DNA from: Pararhodobacter zhoushanensis
GTDB lineage: Bacteria > Pseudomonadota > Alphaproteobacteria > Rhodobacterales > Rhodobacteraceae
Assembly (NCBI RefSeq): GCF_003990445.1
Contig: NZ_REEZ01000001.1
Location: forward strand, 434,001-498,000
Direction: 5' to 3'
Length of the DNA: 64,000 nt
The notes beneath the pieces were generated by a model. That model did not search any database. It saw only the letters and a list, made by a program, of their open reading frames with translations, and was not told the DNA's origin. The position numbers and the translations under genes are program-made. Of the stretch, positions 18,738-29,846 are shown one piece after another. Positions within the stretch are counted from its first letter, which is position 1; each line of letters begins with the position of its first letter.

Positions 18738-19343
18738 ATGACCGACCCGTCCCACCATTCCGCCCTCGAGGACGCGCAAGGCATCGCTTACGGCGCGGCG
18801 ATGGCGGCGTTTGGCATCACCATCCTCACCCATCTGGGTCTGATCACCGGGCAGACGGCCGGGCTGGCGGTGCTGATCTCTTACGCGACCGGCTGGGCCT
18901 TTGGTCTGGTGTTCTTCGTGATCAACATCCCCTTCTACCTCATCGGCTATCGCCGTTTTGGCCTGACCTTCACCCTCAAGACCTTCGCTGCCGTGGCGAT
19001 CATGTCGGCGCTCAATCTGGCCGCGCCTGACTGGATTCGCTTTGACACACTGAACGTCGCTGTCGGCGCGATCCTGTTTGGCATGGTGTCGGGCACCGCC
19101 CTGCTGGCGCTGTTCCGCCACGGGGCCAGTCTGGGCGGAATCGGCATCGTTGCGCTGTCGATACAGGAGCGCTGGGGCCTGCGCGCGGGCTGGGTGCAGC
19201 TGGGCTTTGACGCCGTGCTCTTCGCCGTCGCGCTGTTCATCCTGCCCGACTGGCGGCTGGTTGCCTGGTCGGCGCTGGGGGCGCTGGTGGTCAACGGGGT
19301 GATCGCCATCAACCACCGGCGCGATCGCTATGTTGCAACCTGA
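18738..19343 (+). CDS. YitT-family (DUF161) membrane protein, first paralog
   Basis: A 201-residue integral membrane protein with about six hydrophobic segments. Family features include AMAAFGITILTHLGLITGQTAGLAVLISYATGW near the start and SLGGIGIVALSIQERWGLRAGW later, ending in VNGVIAINHRRDRY. YitT proteins are widespread but of unknown function. GTG at 18732 is in frame, yet AAGGA at 18724-18728 is better spaced for the ATG at 18738. A close paralog lies at 22106-22720. Confidence 0.82.
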   Translation: MTDPSHHSALEDAQGIAYGAAMAAFGITILTHLGLITGQTAGLAVLISYATGWAFGLVFFVINIPFYLIGYRRFGLTFTLKTFAAVAIMSALNLAAPDWIRFDTLNVAVGAILFGMVSGTALLALFRHGASLGGIGIVALSIQERWGLRAGWVQLGFDAVLFAVALFILPDWRLVAWSALGALVVNGVIAINHRRDRYVAT

Positions 19344-19435
19344 GGGGGGTGACGTAACATAAAGCGGCCTGGATTACACAGCTGCCACAAACCGGGTGCA
19401 TGTCGTCAGTCGCTGATTCCCTTCAGGAGACCCCC

Positions 19436-20815
19436 ATGGATCGCTTCACCCTCTCCGTTGACCGCCGCTTCGTGCTGCGCGGCGTTGCCGCCACTGCCGC
19501 TGTGCTGGCCGCTCCCGTTGCCGCCCGCGCGCAGAGCAGCGCCGATGCCGTGCTTTTCACCATCGCCGATCTGCACGCGCCCTATGCCCGTCTGCCCGCG
19601 ATGCTCGACCAGCTGCGGAGCCTGCGCGCGCAGGCCAACCGCCCGGCGGCGCTGCTGATCAACGGCGATATTTTTGAGCGGGGCAACGTGGTCTGCCTGC
19701 GCTCGGGCGCTGCCGCCGACTGGGCCTTCATCGAGGCGCTCTGCGCCGAGATGCCGGTGGTGATCAACATCGGCAACCATGAGACGGCGATTCTGGACGA
19801 CATCGCCAGCTTCACCGCCCGCGCCGACCGGGCCGGGGCGCAGGTGATCTCGAACCTGATCGACAATCGCACCGAACGCTTCGTGGCCCCCTATGCCGCG
19901 CATCTGGGTCTGGGCGGGATCGAGCTGTCGCTGCTGGGTCTGGCTGCGACCAATCCTTTCGTCTACCGCGAGCCGGCGCGCAGTGCCTTCACCTTCCTCG
20001 ACACCGCGCAATTCGTCGCCGACGCCCTGCCGGGCGTGGCGGGCGGGGCCGATCAGGCGATGATCCTCAGCCATGCCGGGCTGATGGCCGACAAGACGTT
20101 CCTCGACACCCTGCCCGATGGCACGCTGGTGCAGGGCGCGCATGACCATTTGCTGTGCGACTACGCGCTGCCCAATGTCCATTACGCCCATGGCGGCAGC
20201 TGGGGCACGCGGATCGGCATGATCGAGCTGAGCAAGAGCGGCGGCGCGGTCTCGGCCCGCTACAGCGCGCAAGACGTAGCCGCCAGCGGCGGCGATGCCG
20301 AGCTTGCCGCGCAGATCGAGGCGCTGAAGGCCGAGCATCTGACCGCCGAGGACAGCGAGGTGATCGCCGTGCTGCCGCAGCCCTATGACCTGCACGCCTC
20401 GATCCTGCTGGCGACCGAGGCCTTGCGGCTGGCGACCGAAGCGGATGTGGCGATGCTGGGCCATACCACCTTTGGTGCGCCGCTGGCTGCCGGGCCGCTG
20501 ACCCGCTACGATCTGGCTGCCTATCTGCGCTTTGGTGGCCCCGTGGCGGTGGCCGAGATCTCCGGCGCGCAGCTGGCCGGGATGCTGGCGCTGGGCAACC
20601 AGTTCGCCGCGCAATCGCTGGATCAGCGCACCGGCGATTACGTGCATGTCGCCGAGATGGACATCGACCCTGCCCGGACGTACCGGCTGGCGGTCAACGG
20701 CTGGACCGCGACCAATCAGGCGGCTTATCTGGGCACGCAGGATCTGGCCTTCGAGACCGTCGAAGGGCTGGAACTGCGTCAGCTGATCATCGACGATTTC
20801 ACCGCGCGGTTCTGA
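19436..20815 (+). CDS. Tat-exported metallophosphoesterase / 5'-nucleotidase-like protein
   Basis: A 459-residue protein of the UshA/5'-nucleotidase superfamily. The N-terminus has a twin-arginine signal (DRRFVLRG at 9-16, then a hydrophobic run ending in ARAQS), so it should be exported folded with its metals. The calcineurin-like domain shows ADLHAPY, NGDIFERGN, NIGNHE and GAHDH, giving the two-metal site. The C-terminal domain (about 310-459) resembles the 5'-nucleotidase substrate-recognition domain. The usual DxH-GD-GNH(E/D) set is recognisable though the first motif is atypical. It probably hydrolyses extracellular phosphoesters. No transporter is linked. Confidence 0.83.
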   Translation: MDRFTLSVDRRFVLRGVAATAAVLAAPVAARAQSSADAVLFTIADLHAPYARLPAMLDQLRSLRAQANRPAALLINGDIFERGNVVCLRSGAAADWAFIEALCAEMPVVINIGNHETAILDDIASFTARADRAGAQVISNLIDNRTERFVAPYAAHLGLGGIELSLLGLAATNPFVYREPARSAFTFLDTAQFVADALPGVAGGADQAMILSHAGLMADKTFLDTLPDGTLVQGAHDHLLCDYALPNVHYAHGGSWGTRIGMIELSKSGGAVSARYSAQDVAASGGDAELAAQIEALKAEHLTAEDSEVIAVLPQPYDLHASILLATEALRLATEADVAMLGHTTFGAPLAAGPLTRYDLAAYLRFGGPVAVAEISGAQLAGMLALGNQFAAQSLDQRTGDYVHVAEMDIDPARTYRLAVNGWTATNQAAYLGTQDLAFETVEGLELRQLIIDDFTARF

Positions 20816-20871
20816 CACGGCCCAAGACTTTTCTGAAAAGGGACGAGGCTGCGACGCCGGGCGTCGTAGCC

Positions 20872-21426
20872 TCAGCCGACCGTTGTGGGCGAGGCCAGCT
20901 CATACGTCGATTGCACGAAACCGTTCGCCCAGTAGCGGGTTTCGACATGCGTCAGGCTCAGCCGTCCGGTATCGCCAAAGAGCGGCAATCCGCGTCCCAG
21001 CAGCACCGGGACACGGGTGACGGTCAGGCGCTGCACCAGCCCGTCCTGCAACGCGCTGGTGATCAGTTTTCCGCCGTCAATATAGACCCGCTTCACGCCT
21101 TCGGCGCCCAGCGCTTCAAGCGCCGCGCCGGGGGTCAGGCCCATGATGCGGACTTTGCCGTGCAGAGCGGCGGGCACGTCGTCCTGCGTCAGGCTGGTCG
21201 ACAGCACGACCACCGGCTTTTCATAGGGCCAGTCGTCAAAGCCCAGCACCGAGCGGTAGGTGCCAGCTCCCATCAAGAGCGCGTCCACGCCGGCCATGAA
21301 GGCCGCGTAGCCGTGATCTTCACCCTCGATTGCCGGGAGCGTGGCGAGCCAGTCGACGCTGCCTGAGGCATCGGCGATGTAGCCGTCCAGTGAGGTGGCG
21401 ATGAAGACATGGGCTTGAGCGATCAT
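20872..21426 (-). CDS. dihydrofolate reductase-family protein
   Basis: A 184-residue member of the DHFR/RibD-C superfamily. It has AHVFIATSLDGYIADASGSVDWL at the N-terminus, DALLMGAGTYRSVLGF and KPVVVLSTSL in the middle, GVKRVYIDGGKLITSALQDGLVQRLTVTRVPVLLGRGLPLF near the end. This resembles the small stand-alone YyaP/YwjB-type reductases. The substrate is unknown. The frame is open to 21522, but the ATG at 21426 starts the conserved sequence. It converges with the 5'-nucleotidase-like gene. Confidence 0.85.
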   Translation of the reverse strand: MIAQAHVFIATSLDGYIADASGSVDWLATLPAIEGEDHGYAAFMAGVDALLMGAGTYRSVLGFDDWPYEKPVVVLSTSLTQDDVPAALHGKVRIMGLTPGAALEALGAEGVKRVYIDGGKLITSALQDGLVQRLTVTRVPVLLGRGLPLFGDTGRLSLTHVETRYWANGFVQSTYELASPTTVG

Positions 21427-21485
21427 GCCACGATGATTAGCGCGGCGCCGGGTCTCAGACAAGCGCGCCCAGACTAACGCGGGCG

Positions 21486-21695
21486 TCAGCGCAGCGGGCG
21501 TTGCAGGCCACGGATCAGGCATTGACCGGGGCGCGTGGGGCGCTCGCCGGGGCGGCAGAAGCGCAGCTCCTGCACGCTGTCACCCAGCGCGTCGGCAACA
21601 AAGGCCGGGGCGTTGGCGTGGGCGCTGTGGGGTGCGGTCTGGCTGGCCAGAGCGAGGACAGCGGCGAGGGCGAAGCGGGCGATGAGGTGGGTCAT
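21486..21695 (-). CDS. small secreted protein
   Basis: A 69-residue ORF with a Sec signal peptide (MTHLIARFALAAVLALASQTAPHSAHA). The mature part is about 42 residues and has two cysteines (RFCRPGERPTRPGQC), which suggests a single disulfide loop. I do not recognise it. Another tiny secreted protein with two cysteines follows upstream at 21777-21947 on the same strand. Confidence 0.5.
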   Translation of the reverse strand: MTHLIARFALAAVLALASQTAPHSAHANAPAFVADALGDSVQELRFCRPGERPTRPGQCLIRGLQRPLR

Positions 21696-21776
21696 GGGGG
21701 GCTCCGGTGGCGGGTTGCGTGGGGATAATGGTGCAGCATTTTGGGAGTTTCGGCAGTTCCCGGCGGAACAGCGCGC

Positions 21777-21947
21777 TCAGCGCCGCGGCAGGATGTGCGG
21801 GCGGTCGATGGGGTAGCAGGTGCGCAGGCTCCAGGCGTCGGGGCCGGTGCCGATCGTGCTGGTCACACAGAGGCGGCGTTGCGCGGCGGCGGGGCTGGCG
21901 ATGAGCGGCAGGGCGAGGATCAGCGTGAGGGTGGTAAGGCGGGTCAT
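21777..21947 (-). CDS. very small secreted protein
   Basis: A 56-residue ORF: signal peptide MTRLTTLTLILALPLIASPAAA, then a mature segment QRRLCVTSTIGTGPDAWSLRTC ending in PRR, with two cysteines. The start at 21947 is chosen because it begins the signal peptide, and a longer frame to 22070 is not signal-like. The function is unknown. It sits 81 bases upstream of the other small secreted ORF and may be co-transcribed with it. Confidence 0.45.
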   Translation of the reverse strand: MTRLTTLTLILALPLIASPAAAQRRLCVTSTIGTGPDAWSLRTCYPIDRPHILPRR

Positions 21948-22105
21948 GGTGGGCGCTCCGATAAGGGGTTGCGATGACCCTACCCTGCCCGATCCGGCGC
22001 CCCGTGGCGGTTCCCGGGGGCACAGGCCCCGGCATTCGCGGGACGCATGCCAACCCTTCCCAGAGAGCATTGGACGCGCATGCTGCGAAGCGGCATATTT
22101 AGGTC

Positions 22106-22720
22106 ATGATTACTGACCCACCATCCCCCCACCACTACACCCCCACCGAAGACCTGCAGGGTCTGGTGATTGCCTCGGTGCAGGCCGCGCTGGGCATTCA
22201 TCTGCTGCGCGCCGCCGGGCTGGTGACGGGCGGGACGGCGGGCACGGCGCTGATTCTGGCCTATGTGACCGGCTGGAATTTCTCGCTTGTGTTCTTCGCG
22301 CTCAACATCCCGTTCTTCGCGCTGGCATGGGTTGCGCGCGGGCCGGTGTTTTGCGCCAAGAGCCTTGGCACCGTTACGCTGGTTTCGGTGCTGGCCGAGG
22401 CGCTCAAGCCGGTGTTGCACATCGACTCCATCCATCCCGCCGCTGCCGCCCTTTTGTTCGGCATCAGCGCGGGCGTCGGGCTGCTGGGGTTGTTCCGGCA
22501 TTCGGGCAGTCTGGGCGGCGTGTCGATCATGGCGCTGATCGTGCAGGATCGTTGGGGGTTCAGGGCGGGCTGGACTCAGGCGATCCACGACGTCATTCTG
22601 TTCGCGCTGGCCCTGTGGCTTCTTCCCGTTGACCGGGTTATGTGGTCGCTTCTGGGGGCTTTGGTGCTGAACGGGGTGATTGCCTTCAATCACCGCCGTG
22701 ACTGGTATGTCGTCACCTGA
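22106..22720 (+). CDS. YitT-family membrane protein, second paralog
   Basis: A 204-residue integral membrane protein aligning with the protein at 18738-19343: QGLVIASVQAALGIHLLRAAGLVTGGTAGTALILAYVTGWNFSLVFFALNIPF here against the QGIAYGAAMAAFGITILTHLGLITGQTAGL stretch there, and the same GSLGGVSIMALIVQDRWGFRAGW and NGVIAFNHRRDWY ending. The two copies lie about 3 kb apart in the same orientation. Divergence is substantial, so the duplication is not recent. Function is unknown. Confidence 0.83.
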   Translation: MITDPPSPHHYTPTEDLQGLVIASVQAALGIHLLRAAGLVTGGTAGTALILAYVTGWNFSLVFFALNIPFFALAWVARGPVFCAKSLGTVTLVSVLAEALKPVLHIDSIHPAAAALLFGISAGVGLLGLFRHSGSLGGVSIMALIVQDRWGFRAGWTQAIHDVILFALALWLLPVDRVMWSLLGALVLNGVIAFNHRRDWYVVT

Positions 22721-22789
22721 GTCGTAACCTGACTCGCCAAAGTCACAAACCTCGTGTATGCGCGGCAGCGCAGCAAACAGGACAGCTTT

Positions 22790-24610
<1,821 letters not shown>

Positions 24611-24755
24611 GGCGGCGGGGGCTGCCGCCCCCGCACCCCCGCCCAAAGGGGGAGCACGCTCCCCCTTTGGAAACCCCCCGTGGATATTTGGGGCATAAAG
24701 TTGGCGCTTAACGGCTCGTTAAGATTAAGGCGGGGGGTTTTCCCTCGCCTTTTTT
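24611..24755. repeat. intergenic repeat copy C with terminators
   Basis: Directly after the typA stop come GCGGGGGC/GCCCCCGC (24613-24634) and CCAAAGGGGGAGC/GCTCCCCCTTTGG (24643-24670), then ACCCCCCGTGGATATTTGGGGCATAAAG, the same right end as copies A and B in reverse orientation. GCATAAAGTTGGCG is shared with copy D. The block ends with AGGCGGGGGG/CCCTCGCCTTTTTT (24728-24754), a convincing Rho-independent terminator for typA. Confidence 0.75.
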
Positions 24756-24804
24756 GATGTCTTTTGGCATGAAGGGGCCTGTTAGCGCGAACGGGGAGAC
24801 GGCG

Positions 24805-25752
24805 ATGCGGTGGGGAATTCTGGGCGCGGCGAAGATCGCGCAGACCAATCTGGCACCGGCGATCCAGCGCGCCCGTGGGGCGGAATTTGCCGCGCTGGCG
24901 ACCAGTTCCGAAGAAAAGGCAGCCCCCTTCCGGGCCTTGCAGCCCGGGTTGACGCTGCACAGCAGCTACGAGGCCCTGCTGGCCGATCCCGCGATTGATG
25001 CGGTCTATATCCCGCTGCCCAACCATCTGCATGTCGAGTGGAGCCTGAAGGCGCTGGCGGCGGGCAAGCATGTGTTGTGCGAAAAGCCCCTGGCGCTGGA
25101 GGCGGCGCAGATCGATCCGCTGATCGCGGCGCGCGATGCCTCGGGGCTGCTGTGTGCCGAGGGCTTCATGGTCTGCCATCATCCGCAATGGCACCGCGTG
25201 CGCCAGCTCTTGGCCGACGGCGCGATTGGCCGGTTGCAGCATGTCGACGCGGCCTTTGCCTTCAACAACCCCGATCCGGCCAATATCCGCAACCGGCCCG
25301 AGACCGGCGGCGGGGCGATGTATGACATCGGGGTCTATCCCTGCGCCACCACCCGCTATGCCACCGGGGCCGAGCCGGTCTCGGTCCGCGCCGATCTGCG
25401 GCGCGAGAACGGCATCGATGTCTTTGGCCGCGTGTGGGCGGATTTCGACGATTTCACCCTGTCGTTCTATTGCGGCATTCGCATGGGGGCGCGGCAAGGC
25501 ATGGTGTTTCACGGCACCGAAGGGGTGATCGAGGTGCCCTTCCCGTTCAACGCCTCGGTCGCCGGTCCGGCGCATCTGTTGATCAAGCGCGGCTATGACG
25601 AGACGCGGATCGAGCGCTATGAGCCGGTCGATCACTATCAGCGGATGATCGAGGCGTTCGAGGTTTCGGCAACCCAAGGCGTGCCCTTCGCGTGCCCGCT
25701 GGAATTCTCGCGCGCGAACCAGATGATGATCAACCGCATTCTGGCCCAGTGA
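24805..25752 (+). CDS. Gfo/Idh/MocA-family oxidoreductase
   Basis: A 315-residue NAD(P)-dependent dehydrogenase. The N-terminal Rossmann fold begins MRWGILGAAKIAQTNL, with the family motif KHVLCEKPLAL where the Lys of EKP is catalytic. The C-terminal substrate domain has GGGAMYDIGVYPCATTRYATG. The frame is open from 24754, but GGGGAGA precedes the ATG at 24805 and the longer form has no conserved sequence. The substrate (a sugar or polyol) cannot be predicted because no sugar transporter or kinase is adjacent. Confidence 0.85.
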   Translation: MRWGILGAAKIAQTNLAPAIQRARGAEFAALATSSEEKAAPFRALQPGLTLHSSYEALLADPAIDAVYIPLPNHLHVEWSLKALAAGKHVLCEKPLALEAAQIDPLIAARDASGLLCAEGFMVCHHPQWHRVRQLLADGAIGRLQHVDAAFAFNNPDPANIRNRPETGGGAMYDIGVYPCATTRYATGAEPVSVRADLRRENGIDVFGRVWADFDDFTLSFYCGIRMGARQGMVFHGTEGVIEVPFPFNASVAGPAHLLIKRGYDETRIERYEPVDHYQRMIEAFEVSATQGVPFACPLEFSRANQMMINRILAQ

Positions 25753-25836
25753 CCGCCTTTGGCCCAAGGCCAAAAGCGTTGTTGGTCCACGACGCGTGTC
25801 GGGTTAGGCTGGGGCGGCATCGCCAAAGGAGCCCCC

Positions 25837-26253
25837 ATGCGCCTGTTGTCCCTGACCCTCGCCCTCTCGCTCGCCGCCCTGCCCTTGCACGCCCAAGACG
25901 GCCCCGGCGGCATCGCCTTTGTTCAGGCGCCCGAGCTGAGCTGGGGCATGGGCATGGGCGCGACGCCGGAAGAAGCCTTTGCCGCCGCGACGGCGCAATG
26001 CGTCGACGGCGGCGCGCTGGCCGAGGATTGTCTTCAGACCAACTGGTGCTACCCCGCGGGCTGGTCGATCGACGTGTTCCTGCAGCATCAGGAGGGCCTG
26101 CACTGGCACGAGGTGATCTGCGGCCTGCCCTCGGCCGAGGCGGGTCAGGCGGTGGCCGAAGCCCTGTGCGACCGCAGCACGCGCTCTTATCTTCTGGAGT
26201 GCCAACTGGTGCAAATTTACGATGCCGACGGTGCCGCACAGATGGCCGAGTGA
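25837..26253 (+). CDS. secreted protein with six cysteines
   Basis: A 138-residue protein with a clear signal peptide (MRLLSLTLALSLAALPLHA). The mature part has six cysteines, in AQCVDGG, DCLQTNWCYPAG, VICGLPS, LCDRST and LECQL, so disulfides are likely. The stretch GMGATPEEAFAAATAQC resembles DUF4189-like secreted repeats, but I would not assign it. It is on the same strand as the upstream oxidoreductase and 100 bases from pyc. Confidence 0.6.
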   Translation: MRLLSLTLALSLAALPLHAQDGPGGIAFVQAPELSWGMGMGATPEEAFAAATAQCVDGGALAEDCLQTNWCYPAGWSIDVFLQHQEGLHWHEVICGLPSAEAGQAVAEALCDRSTRSYLLECQLVQIYDADGAAQMAE

Positions 26254-26353
26254 GCCGATAGTCGGACGCCCGCCTTAACTTCCCTTGCATTTCACTGCGC
26301 CGCACCGCAGAAATTGGCCTAAGTATCTGACCGATCTAAAGGGGAGGGTTGGC

Positions 26354-29300
26354 ATGTCCGGCTTCAAGAAGATTCTGATCGCGAATCGCGGCGAGATCGC
26401 TATCCGCGTCATGCGAGCAGCGAACGAACTGGGCAAGAAGACGGTTGCCGTCTATGCCGAAGAGGACAAGCTGGGCCTGCACCGCTTCAAGGCGGACGAG
26501 GCCTACCGCATCGGTGAGGGCATGGGCCCGGTCGCCGCCTATCTGTCGATCCCTGAGATTATCCGCGTGGCCAAGAAAGCCGGCGCGGACGCGATTCACC
26601 CCGGCTATGGCCTGCTCAGCGAGAACCCCGCGCTGATCGACGCCTGTGTCGAGGCGGGCATCACCTTTATCGGCCCGCTTGCCGACACCATGCGCGCGCT
26701 TGGCGACAAGGCCAGCGCGCGGCGGGTGGCGATTGCGGCGGATGTGCCGGTGATCCCCGCGACCGAGCTGTTGGGCGATGACATGGAAGCGGTCCGCGCC
26801 ATGGCCGAGGCGGTGGGCTATCCGTTGATGCTCAAGGCCAGCCACGGCGGCGGCGGGCGCGGGATGCGTCCCATTATGGGCCCTGACGAGCTGGAAACCA
26901 AGGTGCGCGAGGGTCGACGCGAGGCCGAGGCGGCCTTTGGCAACGGCGAAGGCTATCTGGAAAAGATGATCCTGCGCGCGCGCCACGTCGAGGTGCAGCT
27001 GCTGGGCGACACGCATGGAGCGCTGTACCATCTGTATGAGCGCGACTGCACCGTACAGCGGCGCAATCAGAAGGTCGTCGAGCGGGCTCCGGCCCCCTAT
27101 CTGACCGACGAACAGCGCGCCGAGGTTTGCGGGCTGGCGCTGAAGATCGGTCAATCGGTCGGCTATCAGAACGCAGGCACGGTCGAGTTCCTGATGGATA
27201 TGGACTCGAACAACTTCTATTTCATCGAGGTGAACCCGCGCGTTCAGGTCGAGCATACGGTGACCGAGGAAGTCACCGGCATCGACATCGTGAAAGCGCA
27301 GATCCGCATCGCCGAGGGCGCGACGCTGGCCGAGGCGACGGGCACCCCCAGTCAGGCCGATGTCACGCTGTCGGGCAATGCGCTGCAATGCCGGATCACC
27401 ACCGAAGACCCGCTCAACAACTTCATCCCCGACTATGGCCGCCTGACCGCCTATCGCAGCGCGACGGGTATGGGCATTCGTCTGGACGGCGGCACGGCCT
27501 ATGCGGGCGGGGTGATCACGCGCTTCTATGACAGCCTGCTGGTCAAGGTCACCGCCTGGGCGCCGACGCCGACCGAGGCGATCGCGCGCATGGACCGGGC
27601 GCTGCGCGAATTCCGGATCCGGGGCGTTTCCACCAACATCGCCTTTGTCGAGAACCTGCTGAAACACCCCGTGTTTCTGGCCGACAAGGCGACGACCAAA
27701 TTCATCGACACCACGCCCGAGCTGTTCCAGTTCAAGAAGCGCCGCGACCGGGCGACCAAGATCCTGACCTATCTGGCCGACATCACCGTCAACGGCCATA
27801 CCGAGACCGCAGGCCGCGCCAAGCCTGCCGCGCAGCCGCGCTCGCCGGTGCCGCCCGCGCTGCGCGCCCTGCCCGCGCCGGGCACCAAGACGCTGCTTGA
27901 GGAAAAGGGTGCCGAGGCTGTGGCGCGCTGGATGAAAGAGCAAAAGCGCCTGCTGATCACCGACACGACAATGCGCGACGCGCATCAGTCGCTGCTGGCG
28001 ACGCGGATGCGCTCGATCGACATGATCCGCGTGGCCCCGGCCTATGCCGCCAACCTGCCGACGCTGTTCTCGGTCGAATGCTGGGGCGGGGCGACGTTTG
28101 ATGTGGCCTACCGCTTCTTGCAGGAATGCCCGTGGCAGCGTCTGCGCGATCTGCGCGCGGCGATGCCCAACCTGCTCACGCAGATGCTGCTGCGCGCCTC
28201 GAACGGGGTGGGTTACACCAACTATCCCGACAATGTGGTGCAGGGCTTCGTCAAGCAGGCGGCTGAGACCGGCGTGGACGTGTTCCGCGTGTTCGACAGC
28301 CTGAACTGGGTCGAAAACATGCGCGTCGCGATGGATGCGGTGATCGAAACGGGGCGGATCTGCGAGGGCACGATCTGCTATACCGGCGATATGCTGGACC
28401 CGGGTCAGCGCAAGTACACCGTTGATTACTATGTGAAAATGGCCAAAGAGCTTGAAGCTGCCGGTGCGCATGTGCTGGGCGTCAAGGATATGGCCGGGGT
28501 GCTGAAAGCGCCGTCCGCGCGGGTGCTGTTCTCGGCACTGAAAGACGCGGTGGATCTGCCGATCCACTTCCACACGCATGATACCTCGGGCGCGGCGATC
28601 GCCACCATTCTGGCGGCCAGCGATGCCGGGGTGGATGCGGTCGATGCGGCGATGGATGCGTTCAGCGGCAACACCAGCCAGCCGACCATGGGCTCGGTGA
28701 TCGAGGCGCTGCGCCACACCGAGCGCGACACCGGGCTGAACATGGGTCTGGTGCGCGAGATTTCCGACTATTGGGAGCAGGTCCGCGCGCAGTATGGCGC
28801 GTTCGAGACGGGGCAGCAGGCACCCTCTTCCGAGGTCTATCTGCACGAGATGCCGGGCGGGCAGTTCACCAACCTCAAGGCGCAGGCGCGCTCATTGGGG
28901 CTGGAAGAGCGCTGGCCGGAAGTGGCGCGCGCCTATGCCGATGCGAACCAGATCTTTGGCGATATCGTCAAGGTGACGCCATCGTCCAAGGTCGTGGGTG
29001 ACATGGCGCTGATGATGGTGACGCAAGGACTGAGCCGCGCCAATGTCGAAGATCCGGCGCGGGATATGTCGTTTCCTGAGTCGGTCGTGGACATGCTCAA
29101 GGGCAATCTCGGTCAGCCTGAAGGCGGCTGGCCCGAAGGCATCACCGCCAAGGTGCTCAAGGGCGAAAAGCCCTCGACCGACCGGCCGGGCCTGCATCTG
29201 GCCCCCGTCGATGTCGAAGAGGTCCGCGCGCAGGTCATCAAGGAGCTGGAAGGCTACAAGATCGACGACGAGGATCTGAACGGCTACCTGATGTATCCCA

Positions 29301-29794
29301 AGGTGTTCCTGGACTATATGGGCCGCCACCGCGTCTATGGTCCGGTGCGCGCGCTGCCGACGTGGAACTTCTTCTACGGCATGGAGCCGGGCGACCAGAT
29401 CAGCGCCGAGATCGACCCCGGCAAGACTCTGGAAATCCGGCTGGTGGCCGTGGGTGAGACTGGCGAAGACGGCGACGTCAAAGTGTTCTTCGAGTTGAAC
29501 GGCCAGCCGCGCACCATCCGTGTGCCGAACCGCAAGGTGAAGGCGACGCAGGCGGTGCGGCCCAAGGCGCAGGACGGCAACGCCGACCACATTGGCGCAC
29601 CGATGCCGGGCTCGGTGGCATCGGTCGCGGTCAGCGTGGGTCAGGCGGTGAAATCGGGCGATCTGCTGCTGACCATCGAGGCGATGAAGATGGAGACCGG
29701 CCTGCATGCCGACCGCGACGCGAAGGTCAAGGCGGTGCATGTGCAGGCGGGCGGACAGATCGAAGCGCATGATCTGCTGATCGAGCTGGAATGA
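26354..29794 (+). CDS. pyc: pyruvate carboxylase
   Basis: A 1146-residue biotin enzyme converting pyruvate, bicarbonate and ATP to oxaloacetate, the main anaplerotic step. Domain order is complete: biotin carboxylase (KKILIANRGEIAIRVMRAA, SHGGGGRGM, IEVNPRVQVEHTVTEEVTGIDIVK), carboxyltransferase (ITDTTMRDAHQSLLATRMR, FSVECWGGATFDVA, GVKDMAGVLK) and the C-terminal biotinyl domain with EAMKMET, whose biotinylated Lys is residue 1112. It is the long single-chain type. The ATG at 26354 gives the standard N-terminus. A strong terminator follows at once. Confidence 0.98.
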   Translation: MSGFKKILIANRGEIAIRVMRAANELGKKTVAVYAEEDKLGLHRFKADEAYRIGEGMGPVAAYLSIPEIIRVAKKAGADAIHPGYGLLSENPALIDACVEAGITFIGPLADTMRALGDKASARRVAIAADVPVIPATELLGDDMEAVRAMAEAVGYPLMLKASHGGGGRGMRPIMGPDELETKVREGRREAEAAFGNGEGYLEKMILRARHVEVQLLGDTHGALYHLYERDCTVQRRNQKVVERAPAPYLTDEQRAEVCGLALKIGQSVGYQNAGTVEFLMDMDSNNFYFIEVNPRVQVEHTVTEEVTGIDIVKAQIRIAEGATLAEATGTPSQADVTLSGNALQCRITTEDPLNNFIPDYGRLTAYRSATGMGIRLDGGTAYAGGVITRFYDSLLVKVTAWAPTPTEAIARMDRALREFRIRGVSTNIAFVENLLKHPVFLADKATTKFIDTTPELFQFKKRRDRATKILTYLADITVNGHTETAGRAKPAAQPRSPVPPALRALPAPGTKTLLEEKGAEAVARWMKEQKRLLITDTTMRDAHQSLLATRMRSIDMIRVAPAYAANLPTLFSVECWGGATFDVAYRFLQECPWQRLRDLRAAMPNLLTQMLLRASNGVGYTNYPDNVVQGFVKQAAETGVDVFRVFDSLNWVENMRVAMDAVIETGRICEGTICYTGDMLDPGQRKYTVDYYVKMAKELEAAGAHVLGVKDMAGVLKAPSARVLFSALKDAVDLPIHFHTHDTSGAAIATILAASDAGVDAVDAAMDAFSGNTSQPTMGSVIEALRHTERDTGLNMGLVREISDYWEQVRAQYGAFETGQQAPSSEVYLHEMPGGQFTNLKAQARSLGLEERWPEVARAYADANQIFGDIVKVTPSSKVVGDMALMMVTQGLSRANVEDPARDMSFPESVVDMLKGNLGQPEGGWPEGITAKVLKGEKPSTDRPGLHLAPVDVEEVRAQVIKELEGYKIDDEDLNGYLMYPKVFLDYMGRHRVYGPVRALPTWNFFYGMEPGDQISAEIDPGKTLEIRLVAVGETGEDGDVKVFFELNGQPRTIRVPNRKVKATQAVRPKAQDGNADHIGAPMPGSVASVAVSVGQAVKSGDLLLTIEAMKMETGLHADRDAKVKAVHVQAGGQIEAHDLLIELE

Positions 29795-29796
29795 CA

Positions 29797-29822
29797 AAAG
29801 GGGGCGCATCAGCGCCCCCTTC
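29797..29822 (+). terminator. terminator of pyc
   Basis: AAGGGGGCGC...GCGCCCCCTT forms an almost perfect stem three bases after the pyc stop, followed by TCTTC. The A-run on the left makes it usable in both directions, and the convergent csbD gene ends 25 bases further on. Confidence 0.85.
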
Positions 29823-29846
29823 TTCATCGGTGTCAGGACAAGTGGA

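Noticed and set aside
26336-28846. 836-codon minus-strand ORF opposite pyc
   Set aside because: A shadow of the pyc coding region, rich in His and Arg, without recognised domains.
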